DNA from: an uncultured Collinsella sp.
Lineage (GTDB): Bacteria; Actinomycetota; Coriobacteriia; Coriobacteriales; Coriobacteriaceae
Length of the DNA: 64,000 bases
NCBI GenBank assembly: GCA_900752215.1
Contig: CAADUO010000011.1
Location: 11,562-75,561, forward strand
Direction: 5' to 3'
In this document: positions 53,680 through 61,839 of the stretch, piece after piece
Layout: every line of letters starts with the position of its first letter
How positions within the stretch are numbered: the first letter of the stretch is position 1
Notes under the pieces: generated by a model
Seen by the model: only the letters and a program-made list of their open reading frames with translations
Database searches by the model: none
Told to the model about the DNA's origin: nothing
Translations under genes and position numbers: made by a program

Positions 53680-54174
53680 TTACTTTCCTTCCTTCGCGGG
53701 CTTGAAGTCGTAGGTGGGCTTCAACTTGCCCTTTTTAACATCAGAGAAATCGAGGGTAACGGACTCGCCGTCCTCGAGCTCGAGGGTCACGTTCGTCTCG
53801 GTGGCGGCGGCAATCTTGCCGGCGTACTTGCGACGACCCTCGGTGGCGGTGGAGGTAAGCTCACAGTTCTCGCCCACAAAGCGGGCAAAGTCGCACGGGC
53901 GGCGCAGCGGGCGCGCCATACCCGGGCTCGACACCTCGAGCGTATAGCTCGAAGAGATGGGGTCGAGCTCCTCAATCACATCGCCGACCCACTTGGTGTT
54001 GGCCGTGACGTCGTTGAGCGACAGGCTCTGACCCTCGGCACCCTCGATACGCACGCGCACGCAGGGGGCCTTAGTGGCACCCACGAGCTCGACGTCGACG
54101 ATGTCGACATCGTGCTGGGGAGCGACGGCCTCGAGCGCGTCGATGATCGCCTGCTCGGTCTTGGTCTTGACCAT
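53680..54174 (-). CDS. rimP: Ribosome maturation factor RimP
   Basis: 164 residues from ATG at 54174, preceded by GGAGGTGCC; the frame further upstream is the leader. It has the N-terminal alpha/beta domain (VDIVDVELVGATKAPCVRVRIE), the SSYTLEVSSPGMARPLRRPCDF signature and a C-terminal SH3-like domain. It is needed for 30S assembly and leads the nusA-infB operon as in most bacteria. Confidence 0.94.
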   Translation of the reverse strand: MVKTKTEQAIIDALEAVAPQHDVDIVDVELVGATKAPCVRVRIEGAEGQSLSLNDVTANTKWVGDVIEELDPISSSYTLEVSSPGMARPLRRPCDFARFVGENCELTSTATEGRRKYAGKIAAATETNVTLELEDGESVTLDFSDVKKGKLKPTYDFKPAKEGK

Positions 54175-54194
54175 TGCGGCACCTCCATCCATAC

Positions 54195-54224
54195 AAAAAA
54201 GAAGCGGGGCCGAAACCCCACTTC
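54195..54224 (-). terminator. Leader terminator in front of rimP
   Basis: On the minus strand GAAGTGGGG-TTTCGG-CCCCGCTTC is followed directly by TTTTTTG, then the rimP ribosome binding site about 15 bases later. It has the form of an intrinsic terminator placed between the promoter and the first gene, so it should attenuate the rimP-nusA-infB operon. Confidence 0.8.
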
Positions 54225-54252
54225 TTTCAATTACAACTTCATTTGCAAGCAA

Positions 54253-54281
54253 ACTATACCAATAGCTGCGGAAACGTGCAA
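54253..54281 (-). promoter_or_regulatory. Promoter of the rimP-nusA-infB operon
   Basis: On the minus strand TTGCAC (54276-54281) and TATAGT (54253-54258) are 17 bases apart, both close to consensus. The predicted start gives a leader of about 70 bases that contains the terminator at 54195-54224. Confidence 0.8.
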
Positions 54282-54371
54282 GCACAGTACGAATCTGCAG
54301 GTCAGCGTGCGCACAGCTTCTCCACAAGAATAGGACAATTGGACTAAAGACTCCATGAGGCAAGCGTCCGA

Positions 54372-54420
54372 GGGTCCAAGAACGGGCCATGCGTCCCAAT
54401 CCACAGGCCCGTTCGGACCC
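54372..54420. repeat. Palindrome with GGGTCC...AACGGGCC arms
   Basis: Left arm 54372-54388 and right arm 54406-54420 are reverse complements apart from a 2-base insertion. The loop read on the minus strand contains TTGGGACGCATG. It lies in the gap between rimP and the lipoprotein gene and has no T-run. It looks like another REP-type unit; a role as leader structure is possible. The rest of 54282-54543 shows nothing clear. Confidence 0.5.
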
Positions 54421-54543
54421 CAAGGGCATTCCTCCCCGAGCCCCTATCGATCAGACTTACGTTAAGGGGCATTCTGCAACAAGCCAGCCAGCAAGTCGCG
54501 CAACGACGAACCTTTCGAGATCCTTTACGGTAAGGAGGCACCC

Positions 54544-55116
54544 ATGAAACGCCTAGGCACCCTCTGCATGACTGGGCTCGCCATCGCAACGTGCTCGTTG
54601 ACCCTCGTGGGCTGTGGCAAAACGAACAGCAAAACCGGAACATGCGAACCGGATCCTGGCAGCACCAAAGCCATCGAGAAAACCGAACCCCCGGTGAGCT
54701 TCGACAAAATAGACGAGGACATCGTCGATCCCCAGAGCTTGGGTCCCGATTCCCAAGAACAGTTCCCCATCGACCTTGAGGCAGACGAGAACGTCCATGT
54801 TACCTGCGTGGGCAACGACACCGACGGCTACGGGGACGCCGCGCTCGTCTTTACGGTGTCCAACAACACCGGTGTCGACATGATGTTTGGCGATGTGGAC
54901 TCATATGCCTACGTCAACGGCGTGGTCCGCGACGTACGCATGCGCCAGCAGGTCGCAGCGGGCGAGGAAACGCGCGCCATGCTCACCTTTGTGGGCACCT
55001 ACGACGACCCGGACTTTGATGTGAACAAAGACCTCAACGACATCTACCTCAACATCTGGATGTTCGAAGAGGCAACGGGCAACGTTTACTTTAGGGACCT
55101 GGTACACATCCCATAG
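54544..55116 (+). CDS. Small predicted lipoprotein of unknown function
   Basis: 190 residues with TAAGGAGG upstream of the ATG. A lipoprotein signal (MKRLGTLCMTGLAIATCSLTLVGC) ends in the lipobox LVGC at residues 21-24. The mature part has a low-complexity linker and then a beta-rich domain (VTCVGNDTDGYGDAALVFTV, MLTFVGTYDDPDF) resembling the immunoglobulin-like DUF5067/DUF4352 type of Gram-positive surface lipoproteins, but the match is not firm. It is a single-gene unit between rimP and leuS, closed by the terminator at 55157-55196. Confidence 0.75.
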   Translation: MKRLGTLCMTGLAIATCSLTLVGCGKTNSKTGTCEPDPGSTKAIEKTEPPVSFDKIDEDIVDPQSLGPDSQEQFPIDLEADENVHVTCVGNDTDGYGDAALVFTVSNNTGVDMMFGDVDSYAYVNGVVRDVRMRQQVAAGEETRAMLTFVGTYDDPDFDVNKDLNDIYLNIWMFEEATGNVYFRDLVHIP

Positions 55117-55156
55117 AAAACGTTGCGACGCAATGACTAAGCAGGGCATACAACAC

Positions 55157-55196
55157 AAAACGAGGGACGACCCAACCGGATCGCCCCTCGTCTTTT
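55157..55196. terminator. Bidirectional terminator between the lipoprotein gene and leuS
   Basis: ACGAGGG(A)CGA and TCG(CC)CCTCGT form a stem around CCCAACCGGA, followed by CTTTT on the plus strand and by TTTTGTG on the minus strand. It can serve both convergent genes. Confidence 0.75.
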
Positions 55197-55220
55197 ATGC
55201 GTCAGTTAAGCGCGCAGTGC

Positions 55221-57797
55221 CTACTTGACCACCAGGTTGACCAACTTGCCGGGCACGCAGATGGCCTTGACGACCGTCTTGCCCTCGAGCCACTTGGCGA
55301 CGGCGGCCTCGGCGGCAGCCTGCATATCCTCATTGGAGGCATCGCGGGCAACGTCGACGCGGCCGCGGACCTTGCCGAGCACCTGGACCACGATCTGCAC
55401 CGTGTCCTCAACGGACTCGGCCAGGTCGAACTCGGGCCAGGCGGCGGTGTAGGCGTTGCCCTCGCAGCCGAGTGCCTCGTGCCACAGCTCGTCGGCCCAG
55501 AACGGGCAGATGGGGGCAAGGACGCTCACGATATCCTTAGCCACGCCGTAGCACAGCGCCTTGTCGCGGGCGGTACCCTCGGTGGCGTTGAGGTAGGCGC
55601 TCGCCGCGTTGACGAGCTCCATGACGGCCGAGATGGCGGTGTTGAACTGGCCGCGATCGAAGTCCTCGGTGCACTTGGCGATGGTGCGGTGACGCTCGCG
55701 ATAGAGCTTCATCGCAACCTCGTCGAGCGCGGACTTGTCGAAGGTCACGTTGGCGTCGCCGGACTGGACGAGCTGCCAAACGATACGCCAGGCGCGCTTG
55801 ATGAAGCGGTTGGCGCCCTCAACGGCCTTGGGATCCCAGTCGAAGTCCTTCTCGGGCGGGGCGATAAACAGGATCGCCAGACGCATGGTGTCGGCGCCGT
55901 AGGGCTCGATGACCGAGCTCGGAGGCACGACATTGCCCTTGGACTTGGACATGGTGTCGCCGTTCTCGTCCTTGACCATGCCCTGGCACAGCAGGTTGGT
56001 GAAGGGCTCGTCCACACTCAGCAGGCCCAGGTCGCGCAGCGCCTTGGTAAAGAAACGGCTGTAGAGCAGGTGCAGAATGGCGTGCTCGATGCCGCCGATG
56101 TAGTTATCGACGGGCATCCAACGGTCGGCTGCTTCCTTGGAGAAGGGCAGCTCGGTGTTGTGCGGATCGGTATAGCGAAGGTAATACCAGCTGGAGCAGG
56201 TAAAGGTGTCCATGGTATCGGTCTCGCGCTTGGCCGGGCGACCGCAGACCGGGCAGGTGGTCTCGTAGAACTCCTTGCACTCGGCGAGGGTTTCGCCGGC
56301 GCCCAGGTCCAGGTTCTCGGGCAGCGTCACCGGCAGCTGATCCTCGGGCACGGGCACGATGCCGCAGTGCTCGCAGTGGATGGCCGGGATGGGGTTGCCC
56401 CAATAGCGCTGGCGGCTGATGAGCCAGTCGCGCAAGCGGAACTCGACCTTGCGACGACCACAGCCCATGGCCTCGAGGTCGGCCACGATTGCAGCCTCGC
56501 CCTCGGAGTGCTTACCGCCGCGCATGCCGGTGTACTTGCCGGACTGGACGAGCGTGCCCTCGGCAGCGTGAGCGCAATCCCAGTCGACGGTCTCGGCATG
56601 GAAGGTATCGATGGTCTCGCCGCCGGCCTCGACGGCAGCGCGATCGTCATCGTCTAGGATGATCGGCACGATCGGCAGGTCGTACTTACGGGCAAACTCA
56701 AAGTCGCGCTGGTCGCCACAGGGAACGGCCATGACGGCACCGGTACCGTAGTCGGCGACGACATAATCGGCAACCCACACGGGGACCTTCTCGCCGTTGA
56801 CGGGGTTTACCACATAGCGGCCCGTGAAGGCACCGTGCTTCTCGAGGGTGCCCTGGGCACGCTCGACGGCAGAGATATGCTTGGAGTCCTCGACGATCTT
56901 GGTGACGGCCTCCTCGTACTCCGTGCCCTCGACGAGCTCGTGCAGGCCGGCGTACTCGGGAGCCAGGACAAAGAAGGAAACGCCAAAGAGCGTATCGGCA
57001 CGCGTGGTGAAGACGGTGATCTTGCCCTCGTCGCCCTCGATGGGCTCGCCATCCCGGTCGCACAGGGTAAAGTCGACCTCGGCGCCCTCGGAGCGACCGA
57101 TCCAGTTGGCCTGCATCTGCTTGACGCGCTCGGGCCAGCCGGGGAGCTTCTCCAGATCATCGAGCAGCTCCTGGGAGTACTCGGTAATCTTGAAGTACCA
57201 CTGCTCAAGGTCGCGCTTCTCGGGTTCGGTGCCGCAGCGCCAGCACTTACCCTCGGTGACCTGCTCGTTGGCCAGAACGGTCTTGCAAGTGGGACACCAG
57301 TTGACCGGGTTCTTCTTGCGGTAGACCAGGCCCTTTTCCCACAACTTCTCAAAGATCCACTGGCCCCAGCGGTAGTAGTCGGGGCTGCAGGTCTTGACCA
57401 TGCGATCCAGATCGTAGGAGAAGCCCATGCGCTTCATCGTGGCGAGCGCCTGGTCCATGTTCTTATACGTCCAGGCGGCAGCCTGCGTGTTGTGCTTGAT
57501 GGCGGCGTTCTCGGCGGGCAGGCCAAAAGCGTCAAAGCCAATGGGATGCAGCACGTCAAAGCCGCGCATGCGGGCCTGACGGGCCATGGCATCGCCGATG
57601 GTATAGTTGCGCGCGTGGCCCATGTGCAGGTCGCCCGACGGATACGGGAACATCTCGAGCACATACTTCTTGGGCTTGCTGTCGTCGGTGTCGACGGCAA
57701 AGAGGTTGGAATCCTCCCAGGCCTTCATCCACCGGGACTCAATGGCCTGCGCGTCGTAGACAGGGATCTCGTCCTTATGATCTGTGCAATCGCACAT
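55221..57797 (-). CDS. leuS: Leucyl-tRNA synthetase
   Basis: 858 residues from ATG at 57797, preceded by AAAGGAG. Class I motifs are PYPSGDLHMGHARN (HMGH) and GDTMSKSKGNVV (MSKSK). The zinc site in the connective region has CPTCKTVL and CWRCGTEP, and the editing domain has FTTRADTLFGVSFFVLAPE. A second CxxC pair, CEHCG and CPVCG, lies before MSKS. It charges tRNA-Leu. The leader holds an exceptionally long inverted repeat (57821-57939), not a T-box. It is transcribed alone. Confidence 0.97.
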   Translation of the reverse strand: MCDCTDHKDEIPVYDAQAIESRWMKAWEDSNLFAVDTDDSKPKKYVLEMFPYPSGDLHMGHARNYTIGDAMARQARMRGFDVLHPIGFDAFGLPAENAAIKHNTQAAAWTYKNMDQALATMKRMGFSYDLDRMVKTCSPDYYRWGQWIFEKLWEKGLVYRKKNPVNWCPTCKTVLANEQVTEGKCWRCGTEPEKRDLEQWYFKITEYSQELLDDLEKLPGWPERVKQMQANWIGRSEGAEVDFTLCDRDGEPIEGDEGKITVFTTRADTLFGVSFFVLAPEYAGLHELVEGTEYEEAVTKIVEDSKHISAVERAQGTLEKHGAFTGRYVVNPVNGEKVPVWVADYVVADYGTGAVMAVPCGDQRDFEFARKYDLPIVPIILDDDDRAAVEAGGETIDTFHAETVDWDCAHAAEGTLVQSGKYTGMRGGKHSEGEAAIVADLEAMGCGRRKVEFRLRDWLISRQRYWGNPIPAIHCEHCGIVPVPEDQLPVTLPENLDLGAGETLAECKEFYETTCPVCGRPAKRETDTMDTFTCSSWYYLRYTDPHNTELPFSKEAADRWMPVDNYIGGIEHAILHLLYSRFFTKALRDLGLLSVDEPFTNLLCQGMVKDENGDTMSKSKGNVVPPSSVIEPYGADTMRLAILFIAPPEKDFDWDPKAVEGANRFIKRAWRIVWQLVQSGDANVTFDKSALDEVAMKLYRERHRTIAKCTEDFDRGQFNTAISAVMELVNAASAYLNATEGTARDKALCYGVAKDIVSVLAPICPFWADELWHEALGCEGNAYTAAWPEFDLAESVEDTVQIVVQVLGKVRGRVDVARDASNEDMQAAAEAAVAKWLEGKTVVKAICVPGKLVNLVVK

Positions 57798-57820
57798 ATC
57801 AGCTCCTTTAATCTTAGCTG

Positions 57821-57939
57821 GGGTCGGTCGGCTTGGCTTTGTTCGCTACTGCGGACAGTCCTGCGCAAGACGAAGAGCACATTAAGTGCTCTTCTTTGCG
57901 TGCGGAACTTGTAGCGAACAAAGCCAAGCCGACCGACCC
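57821..57939 (-). repeat. 119-bp element with perfect 29-bp inverted ends in the leuS leader
   Basis: Bases 57821-57849 and 57911-57939 are exact reverse complements over 29 bases (GGGTCGGTCGGCTTGGCTTT, then GTTCGCTAC). The 61-base interior holds a second hairpin, GAAGAGCAC/GTGCTCTTC (57872-57894), extended by CGCAA/TTGCG. It lies 24 bases before the leuS ATG. No Leu specifier, stem I motif or T-box sequence was found. Candidates are a miniature inverted-repeat element or a leuS leader control structure. Confidence 0.85.
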
Positions 57940-57973
57940 TAAGGTTAACTTGACTGATGATAGCAAATACGAC

Positions 57974-58008
57974 AAGCGAGATGCCTGCGACTTGCAGGCA
58001 TCTCGCTT
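57974..58008. terminator. Perfect 15-bp hairpin between the PTS cassette and leuS
   Basis: AAGCGAGATGCCTGC and GCAGGCATCTCGCTT surround a 5-base loop. It is about 105 bases after the EIIC stop, with only poor T-runs on either side. It most likely ends the PTS cassette transcript. A TGCTATCAT extended -10 lies just beyond it on the minus strand and could start leuS transcription. Confidence 0.65.
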
Positions 58009-58112
58009 TATCTAAAAAGAGTATGTACAGGGAAAGCACGCTTCATTGGTTATGAGCAATCAAAGCCTCATGAAATGAACGATATACCCATCTGAGTTCG
58101 ATCAAACAAAAC

Positions 58113-59213
58113 CTAGTTCTCAAGCTCAGCCTGTTCGGCCTTGTTAGGGTCAAAGAAGAACCAAGTGAGCAGACCGGAAACCGCAATGCCAACACCATGG
58201 ATGATAAAGTAGTTGATGATGGCCTGCTGGCTGTACAGGTAGGTAACGATTCCCGGAATAGCAGCAACGCCCATACCGGTGCTGGCAGCATGAAGCATTG
58301 CGCCACACCAACCAGCGCAGGCACCGCCGCAAAGAGCGAACAGGAACGGCTTGCCAAACTTGAGGTTCACGCCAAAGATTGCCGGCTCGGTAATGCCCAG
58401 GAATGCGGGCAGCGATGCAGCCATATAGAAGCCACGCTTTTTAGGGTTCTTTACCTTAAGACCGGTAACCAAGGCGGCGGTAGCCTGGGCCATAATGCCA
58501 CCGGAAATCATGGCATTGAAGGGGTTGAAACCGGTGGTAGCAAGATAGTCAGTTTCGAGCGCAAGGAAGATGTGATGCATACCGGTAACCACAATCGCCT
58601 GCTGCGTTCCGCCAAGAATTAGTCCGCCCAGACCGAACGGCAACGCGATAACGAACTTCGCGGCAGCCAAAACAGCGTGTTCCACGGTCTGACAAACGGG
58701 GCCAATAACAAGCATGCCAAGCAAGCCGGCAACGAGGATCGTAGTAAACGGAGTGATGATAAGATCCAGAACATCCGGAACAACGTTCTTAAGAGTCTTC
58801 TCGGTCTTTGCAGCGATATACGCAACGACAAGAGCGGGAAGCACCGAGCCCTGATAACCTACAACATTCCACTCAAGACCAAACGGATGGAAAGTGATTG
58901 CCTCAACCGTGCCCTTAACCACATCATTCGGGTTAGGAAGAAGCGGGTTCACCAGCATGAGACCAAGGACGATGCCGATGACGGGGCTACCACCAAACTG
59001 TTTCATGCCCGACCATGCAATTAGCACGGGCAGAAACGTAAAAGCAGTTTTCATCAGAATGGTCGCGATCGTCAAAACGTTGGGGTCCATCTGAACGCCA
59101 AACGAGTTGATGCAGTTAATGAAGCCGCTAAAAAGGCCTGTTGCCACCAGGACGGGAATAACGGGAATAAAGATATCGCCCAAAATACGAGAGAGCTTCT
59201 TGGGAAGCGACAT
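58113..59213 (-). CDS. PTS sugar permease, EIIC subunit (glucose/glucoside superfamily)
   Basis: 366 residues with about ten membrane segments. LGDIFIPVIPVLVATGLFSG and the conserved AFLGITEPAIFGVNLKFGKPF loop identify the EIIC domain of the glucose superfamily, closest in style to beta-glucoside/sucrose/trehalose permeases. It starts 5 bases after the separate EIIB gene. No EIIA is encoded in the window, so a shared EIIA from elsewhere must supply phosphate. The sugar is unknown. The region has visibly lower GC than its neighbours. Confidence 0.9.
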   Translation of the reverse strand: MSLPKKLSRILGDIFIPVIPVLVATGLFSGFINCINSFGVQMDPNVLTIATILMKTAFTFLPVLIAWSGMKQFGGSPVIGIVLGLMLVNPLLPNPNDVVKGTVEAITFHPFGLEWNVVGYQGSVLPALVVAYIAAKTEKTLKNVVPDVLDLIITPFTTILVAGLLGMLVIGPVCQTVEHAVLAAAKFVIALPFGLGGLILGGTQQAIVVTGMHHIFLALETDYLATTGFNPFNAMISGGIMAQATAALVTGLKVKNPKKRGFYMAASLPAFLGITEPAIFGVNLKFGKPFLFALCGGACAGWCGAMLHAASTGMGVAAIPGIVTYLYSQQAIINYFIIHGVGIAVSGLLTWFFFDPNKAEQAELEN

Positions 59214-59218
59214 GCCGG

Positions 59219-59506
59219 CTACAGGTCGGCCTTAATATCGGTGTTAACACCGCCCTGATTCTCGCCCGCGACAATGTTGTAAACACGGTTAACAAGACCG
59301 GTGCCCAAAATCACCTGATACTGTTCACCGGCGAAGAATTGTCCCTTAACGCCCTCGATATCTTCGATTGTTTTCTCATCGACCTTGGTCTTATCATGAA
59401 GCGTCAAACGCAGCCTGGTCGAACAATGACCCACGGCCCTGATATTGTCTACGCCTCCAACTGCATCAACAATGCCGTCGGCAATGGCCTTATCGTCAGT
59501 TTTCAT
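59219..59506 (-). CDS. PTS EIIB subunit
   Basis: 95 residues. VGHCSTRLRLTL contains the phosphorylated Cys28 in the usual C-(S/A)-TRLR setting, and GQFFAGEQYQVILGTGLVNRVY completes the PTS_EIIB domain. In most members of this superfamily EIIB is fused to EIIC; here it is a separate gene upstream of it. It passes phosphate from EIIA to the incoming sugar. Confidence 0.92.
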   Translation of the reverse strand: MKTDDKAIADGIVDAVGGVDNIRAVGHCSTRLRLTLHDKTKVDEKTIEDIEGVKGQFFAGEQYQVILGTGLVNRVYNIVAGENQGGVNTDIKADL

Positions 59507-59554
59507 GGTCTATCCCCTTTCAAGGAACTCAAAAACAAATAACTCCGGGTCGCA

Positions 59555-60760
59555 TTACGGTCGAACAGCGGAACCATCCGGAAGTCTGCAAAGAAGCCAA
59601 CTCAAATCCTTATCGACGGGAGGAAACTCTGCTGCGAGATTCTCATCGATATCCACACCGATACCGGGCTGATCGTTCAGATACACATAGCCGTTCTCAA
59701 CGACTGGCATGCCCGGGAACACACGATACGTGTTCTCCTTAATGCTGCAGCTCCACTCTTGGATACCGAAGTTCGGTGAGGAAATGGAAAGGTGCGTGTT
59801 GACCGCATGCCCAATACCGGACATATCGCCAGGACCATGCCAAGCTGTGCGAACACCATTAACGTCAGCGAAAGCAATGATCTTGCGAACGGGCGTGATT
59901 CCACCTGCCTGGCTGATGTGGAGGCGAAGATAGTCAACGCTTCGATTCTGAACAAGCTGCATCCACTCATGCGGGTTATTGATGAGCTCGCCCATGGCAA
60001 GCGGGCAAGTCGTATGAGCGCGCACCTGATCGAACCATGCAATTTGCTCGGGAGCGAGCACGTCCTCAAGGAACAGCAGGTCGAATTGGTCCATTTGCTG
60101 CGCGAAGCGGATTGCCTCGGAAGGCGTCAAACGCTCATGGACATCATGGCACAGCTCAATGTCGTCACCGAACTCACGACGTAAGGCAGTAAAGCCCTCA
60201 ATAGCCGTGCGCATATACACTTTGGGATCATAGTATGCACCGGGTAGCGCATCTTTAGGCTTATTCTCAACAGGAACGTTTCCGCCATAGCCACCGATTT
60301 GAACTCGGATTCGATTCCAGCCCGCATCGACGCGCTGCTGGACCAAATCGAGTGCGCCCTCTATCGTCTGTGCATCGGCATGAATATACGCCGGAACAGC
60401 ATCGCGGCATTTACCACCAAAAAGGTCATAGAGCGGCATGCCGGCCATCTTGCCCTTAATGTCCCAAAGTGCCATGTCAATGCCGGAAAGCGCATTGTTC
60501 CAGATCGGCCCGTTTCGCCAATATCCAGAAACATATGCAGTCTGCCAGATATCCTGAATTCGCGCAGGATCTTTACCTAGCAAAAAGGGCTTCAGATAGC
60601 GGTCAACCGCATGGGCAACCGCCTCATAACGCTGCGTAAACGTAGCGCAGCCAACACCGTAGATGGACGGGTCATTCGTCTCCACCTTCACCACAACAAG
60701 GTTAATACCCTCGGGAGCAGTGCAGATGGGACGGACGTCCGTGATCTTCAAGGAATCCAT
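59555..60760 (-). CDS. Enolase-superfamily dehydratase, D-mannonate dehydratase/RspA type
   Basis: 401 residues. YGVGCATFTQR near residue 35-45 is the hallmark of the ManD/RspA subgroup. Metal ligands are visible as Asp in CHDVHER, Glu in FLEDVLAPE and Glu in MGELINNP, and the catalytic His region is TAWHGPGDMSGIGHA. Members dehydrate D-mannonate or D-gluconate to 2-keto-3-deoxygluconate, some with very low activity. Here it lies between rpiR and EIIB/EIIC on the same strand, so it probably works on the imported sugar acid or a derivative. The ATG at 60760 has GGGAAGGG upstream. Confidence 0.87.
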   Translation of the reverse strand: MDSLKITDVRPICTAPEGINLVVVKVETNDPSIYGVGCATFTQRYEAVAHAVDRYLKPFLLGKDPARIQDIWQTAYVSGYWRNGPIWNNALSGIDMALWDIKGKMAGMPLYDLFGGKCRDAVPAYIHADAQTIEGALDLVQQRVDAGWNRIRVQIGGYGGNVPVENKPKDALPGAYYDPKVYMRTAIEGFTALRREFGDDIELCHDVHERLTPSEAIRFAQQMDQFDLLFLEDVLAPEQIAWFDQVRAHTTCPLAMGELINNPHEWMQLVQNRSVDYLRLHISQAGGITPVRKIIAFADVNGVRTAWHGPGDMSGIGHAVNTHLSISSPNFGIQEWSCSIKENTYRVFPGMPVVENGYVYLNDQPGIGVDIDENLAAEFPPVDKDLSWLLCRLPDGSAVRP

Positions 60761-60900
60761 TTCGTCCCTTCCCGATTCACCGAGACTCGCATTCGTTCGC
60801 GGTCTCGTTTAACGAGGCCAAGTGTAGGAGGCGAATGTCCAAGAAAGACCTGAGAAAGACGATATAGGTACATCGTCCGTGGTTGGGACGAATTCCCACC

Positions 60901-60921
60901 AGCTGGGAAATTTCCACAGCT
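60901..60921. promoter_or_regulatory. Candidate RpiR operator upstream of the ManD/PTS genes
   Basis: AGCTGGGAAATTTCCACAGCT is a 21-base palindrome with one inserted base, centred on a perfect GGAAATTTCC. Its arms are of the GAAA/TTTC type reported for several RpiR-family operators. It lies between rpiR and the manD-like gene, about 140 bases before the latter. Confidence 0.55.
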
Positions 60922-60938
60922 CGTTTACCTGCGGAAAC

Positions 60939-61700
60939 CTATCGATGCGATCGTTTATATTCGGAATACTTCAAGAACAAGATGCTGACGAGAAGAAAAT
61001 AGGCGTCGAGCACTTCGTAACTATGTCCGCTACCAATCGGTAGGCTCTCAGTACCAACCAAGATGCTCTCATCAGCAAGATGAGCAATATCGTTATCCAG
61101 ATAACTCGTCACCGCAATAAAAGGAACGTTTCTGGCTTTGAGATTTCGCGCAAGCGTAGTTGCATTATCGGATTGGCCTTTTAGAGAAAAAACAAAGAGA
61201 AGATCGTCTTGAGTCAAAGCGCCCGTAAGAGCCGCGGTCTCATCAACGCCTTCCACGACGTAGAAATATTCGTCACCAGCCAGAAACACGCGACGCATCT
61301 CTTGAGCAACCGCACGTTGGAGCGTTCCCGTGCCGTAAAGAAACACCTTTGAGCTCTGCTCGATAAGCCTGAATACAGGCGTGAAATCACGCGAGAGAAA
61401 GTCTTTGAGCGATTTTAAGACAATGGCAGTGTAACGATCGAGAACCGCAGCGTCGACTATATCACGAGCATCAGCTTCTACTTCAGCCTTGAGGGCGTAT
61501 TTGAACTCAGAGAATCCACGAAACCCTAGGCGCTGAGCAAAACGTAGAACGGCAGATTTTGATGCGTTGCACTTGGCTGCTAGATAAACAAGCGTCGAAT
61601 TAGCAGCCTCATAGCGATGCATGGAGATATAGCGCCAAATGTCACGATCTATGTCGCCCAAATCGACGTAATGGTCACGAACCAGCTCGTCAATTTTCAT
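60939..61700 (-). CDS. RpiR-family transcriptional regulator (HTH plus SIS domain)
   Basis: 253 residues. The N-terminal HTH domain (LVYLAAKCNASKSAVLRFAQRLGFRGFSEFK) is followed by a SIS sugar-phosphate binding domain (VFLYGTGTLQRAVAQEM, DLLFVFSLKGQSDNATTLA, ITSYLDNDIAHLAD-like). RpiR proteins sense phosphorylated sugars and control sugar-use genes. It stands first in the rpiR-manD-EIIB-EIIC run and presumably regulates it, perhaps through the palindrome at 60901-60921. Its GC is the lowest of all genes in the window (block 61141-61200: 24 G+C of 60). Confidence 0.9.
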   Translation of the reverse strand: MKIDELVRDHYVDLGDIDRDIWRYISMHRYEAANSTLVYLAAKCNASKSAVLRFAQRLGFRGFSEFKYALKAEVEADARDIVDAAVLDRYTAIVLKSLKDFLSRDFTPVFRLIEQSSKVFLYGTGTLQRAVAQEMRRVFLAGDEYFYVVEGVDETAALTGALTQDDLLFVFSLKGQSDNATTLARNLKARNVPFIAVTSYLDNDIAHLADESILVGTESLPIGSGHSYEVLDAYFLLVSILFLKYSEYKRSHR

Positions 61701-61768
61701 CTCTTATCTCCCCTATAAAAGGCATTGCAACGCAAATAATAAAACGATAGCCGATTTATTCGAACTAG

Positions 61769-61807
61769 AAAAGAAAAAGTGCCGTCCGCAAATGTAGCGG
61801 GCGGCAC
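61769..61807 (-). terminator. Terminator after guaB
   Basis: On the minus strand GTGCCGCCCGC and GCGGACGGCAC form an 11-base stem with one mismatch and a 7-base loop, followed by TTTTTC. It lies about 35 bases after the guaB stop. Confidence 0.82.
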
Positions 61808-61839
61808 CAATCGGCGAAAGATCGATTGTGAGTGCAGGC

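Noticed and set aside
57798..57990. T-box riboswitch upstream of leuS
   Set aside because: There is no GGGTGG T-box sequence, no GAGA-type stem I motif and no Leu specifier loop; the structure is a long perfect palindrome instead.
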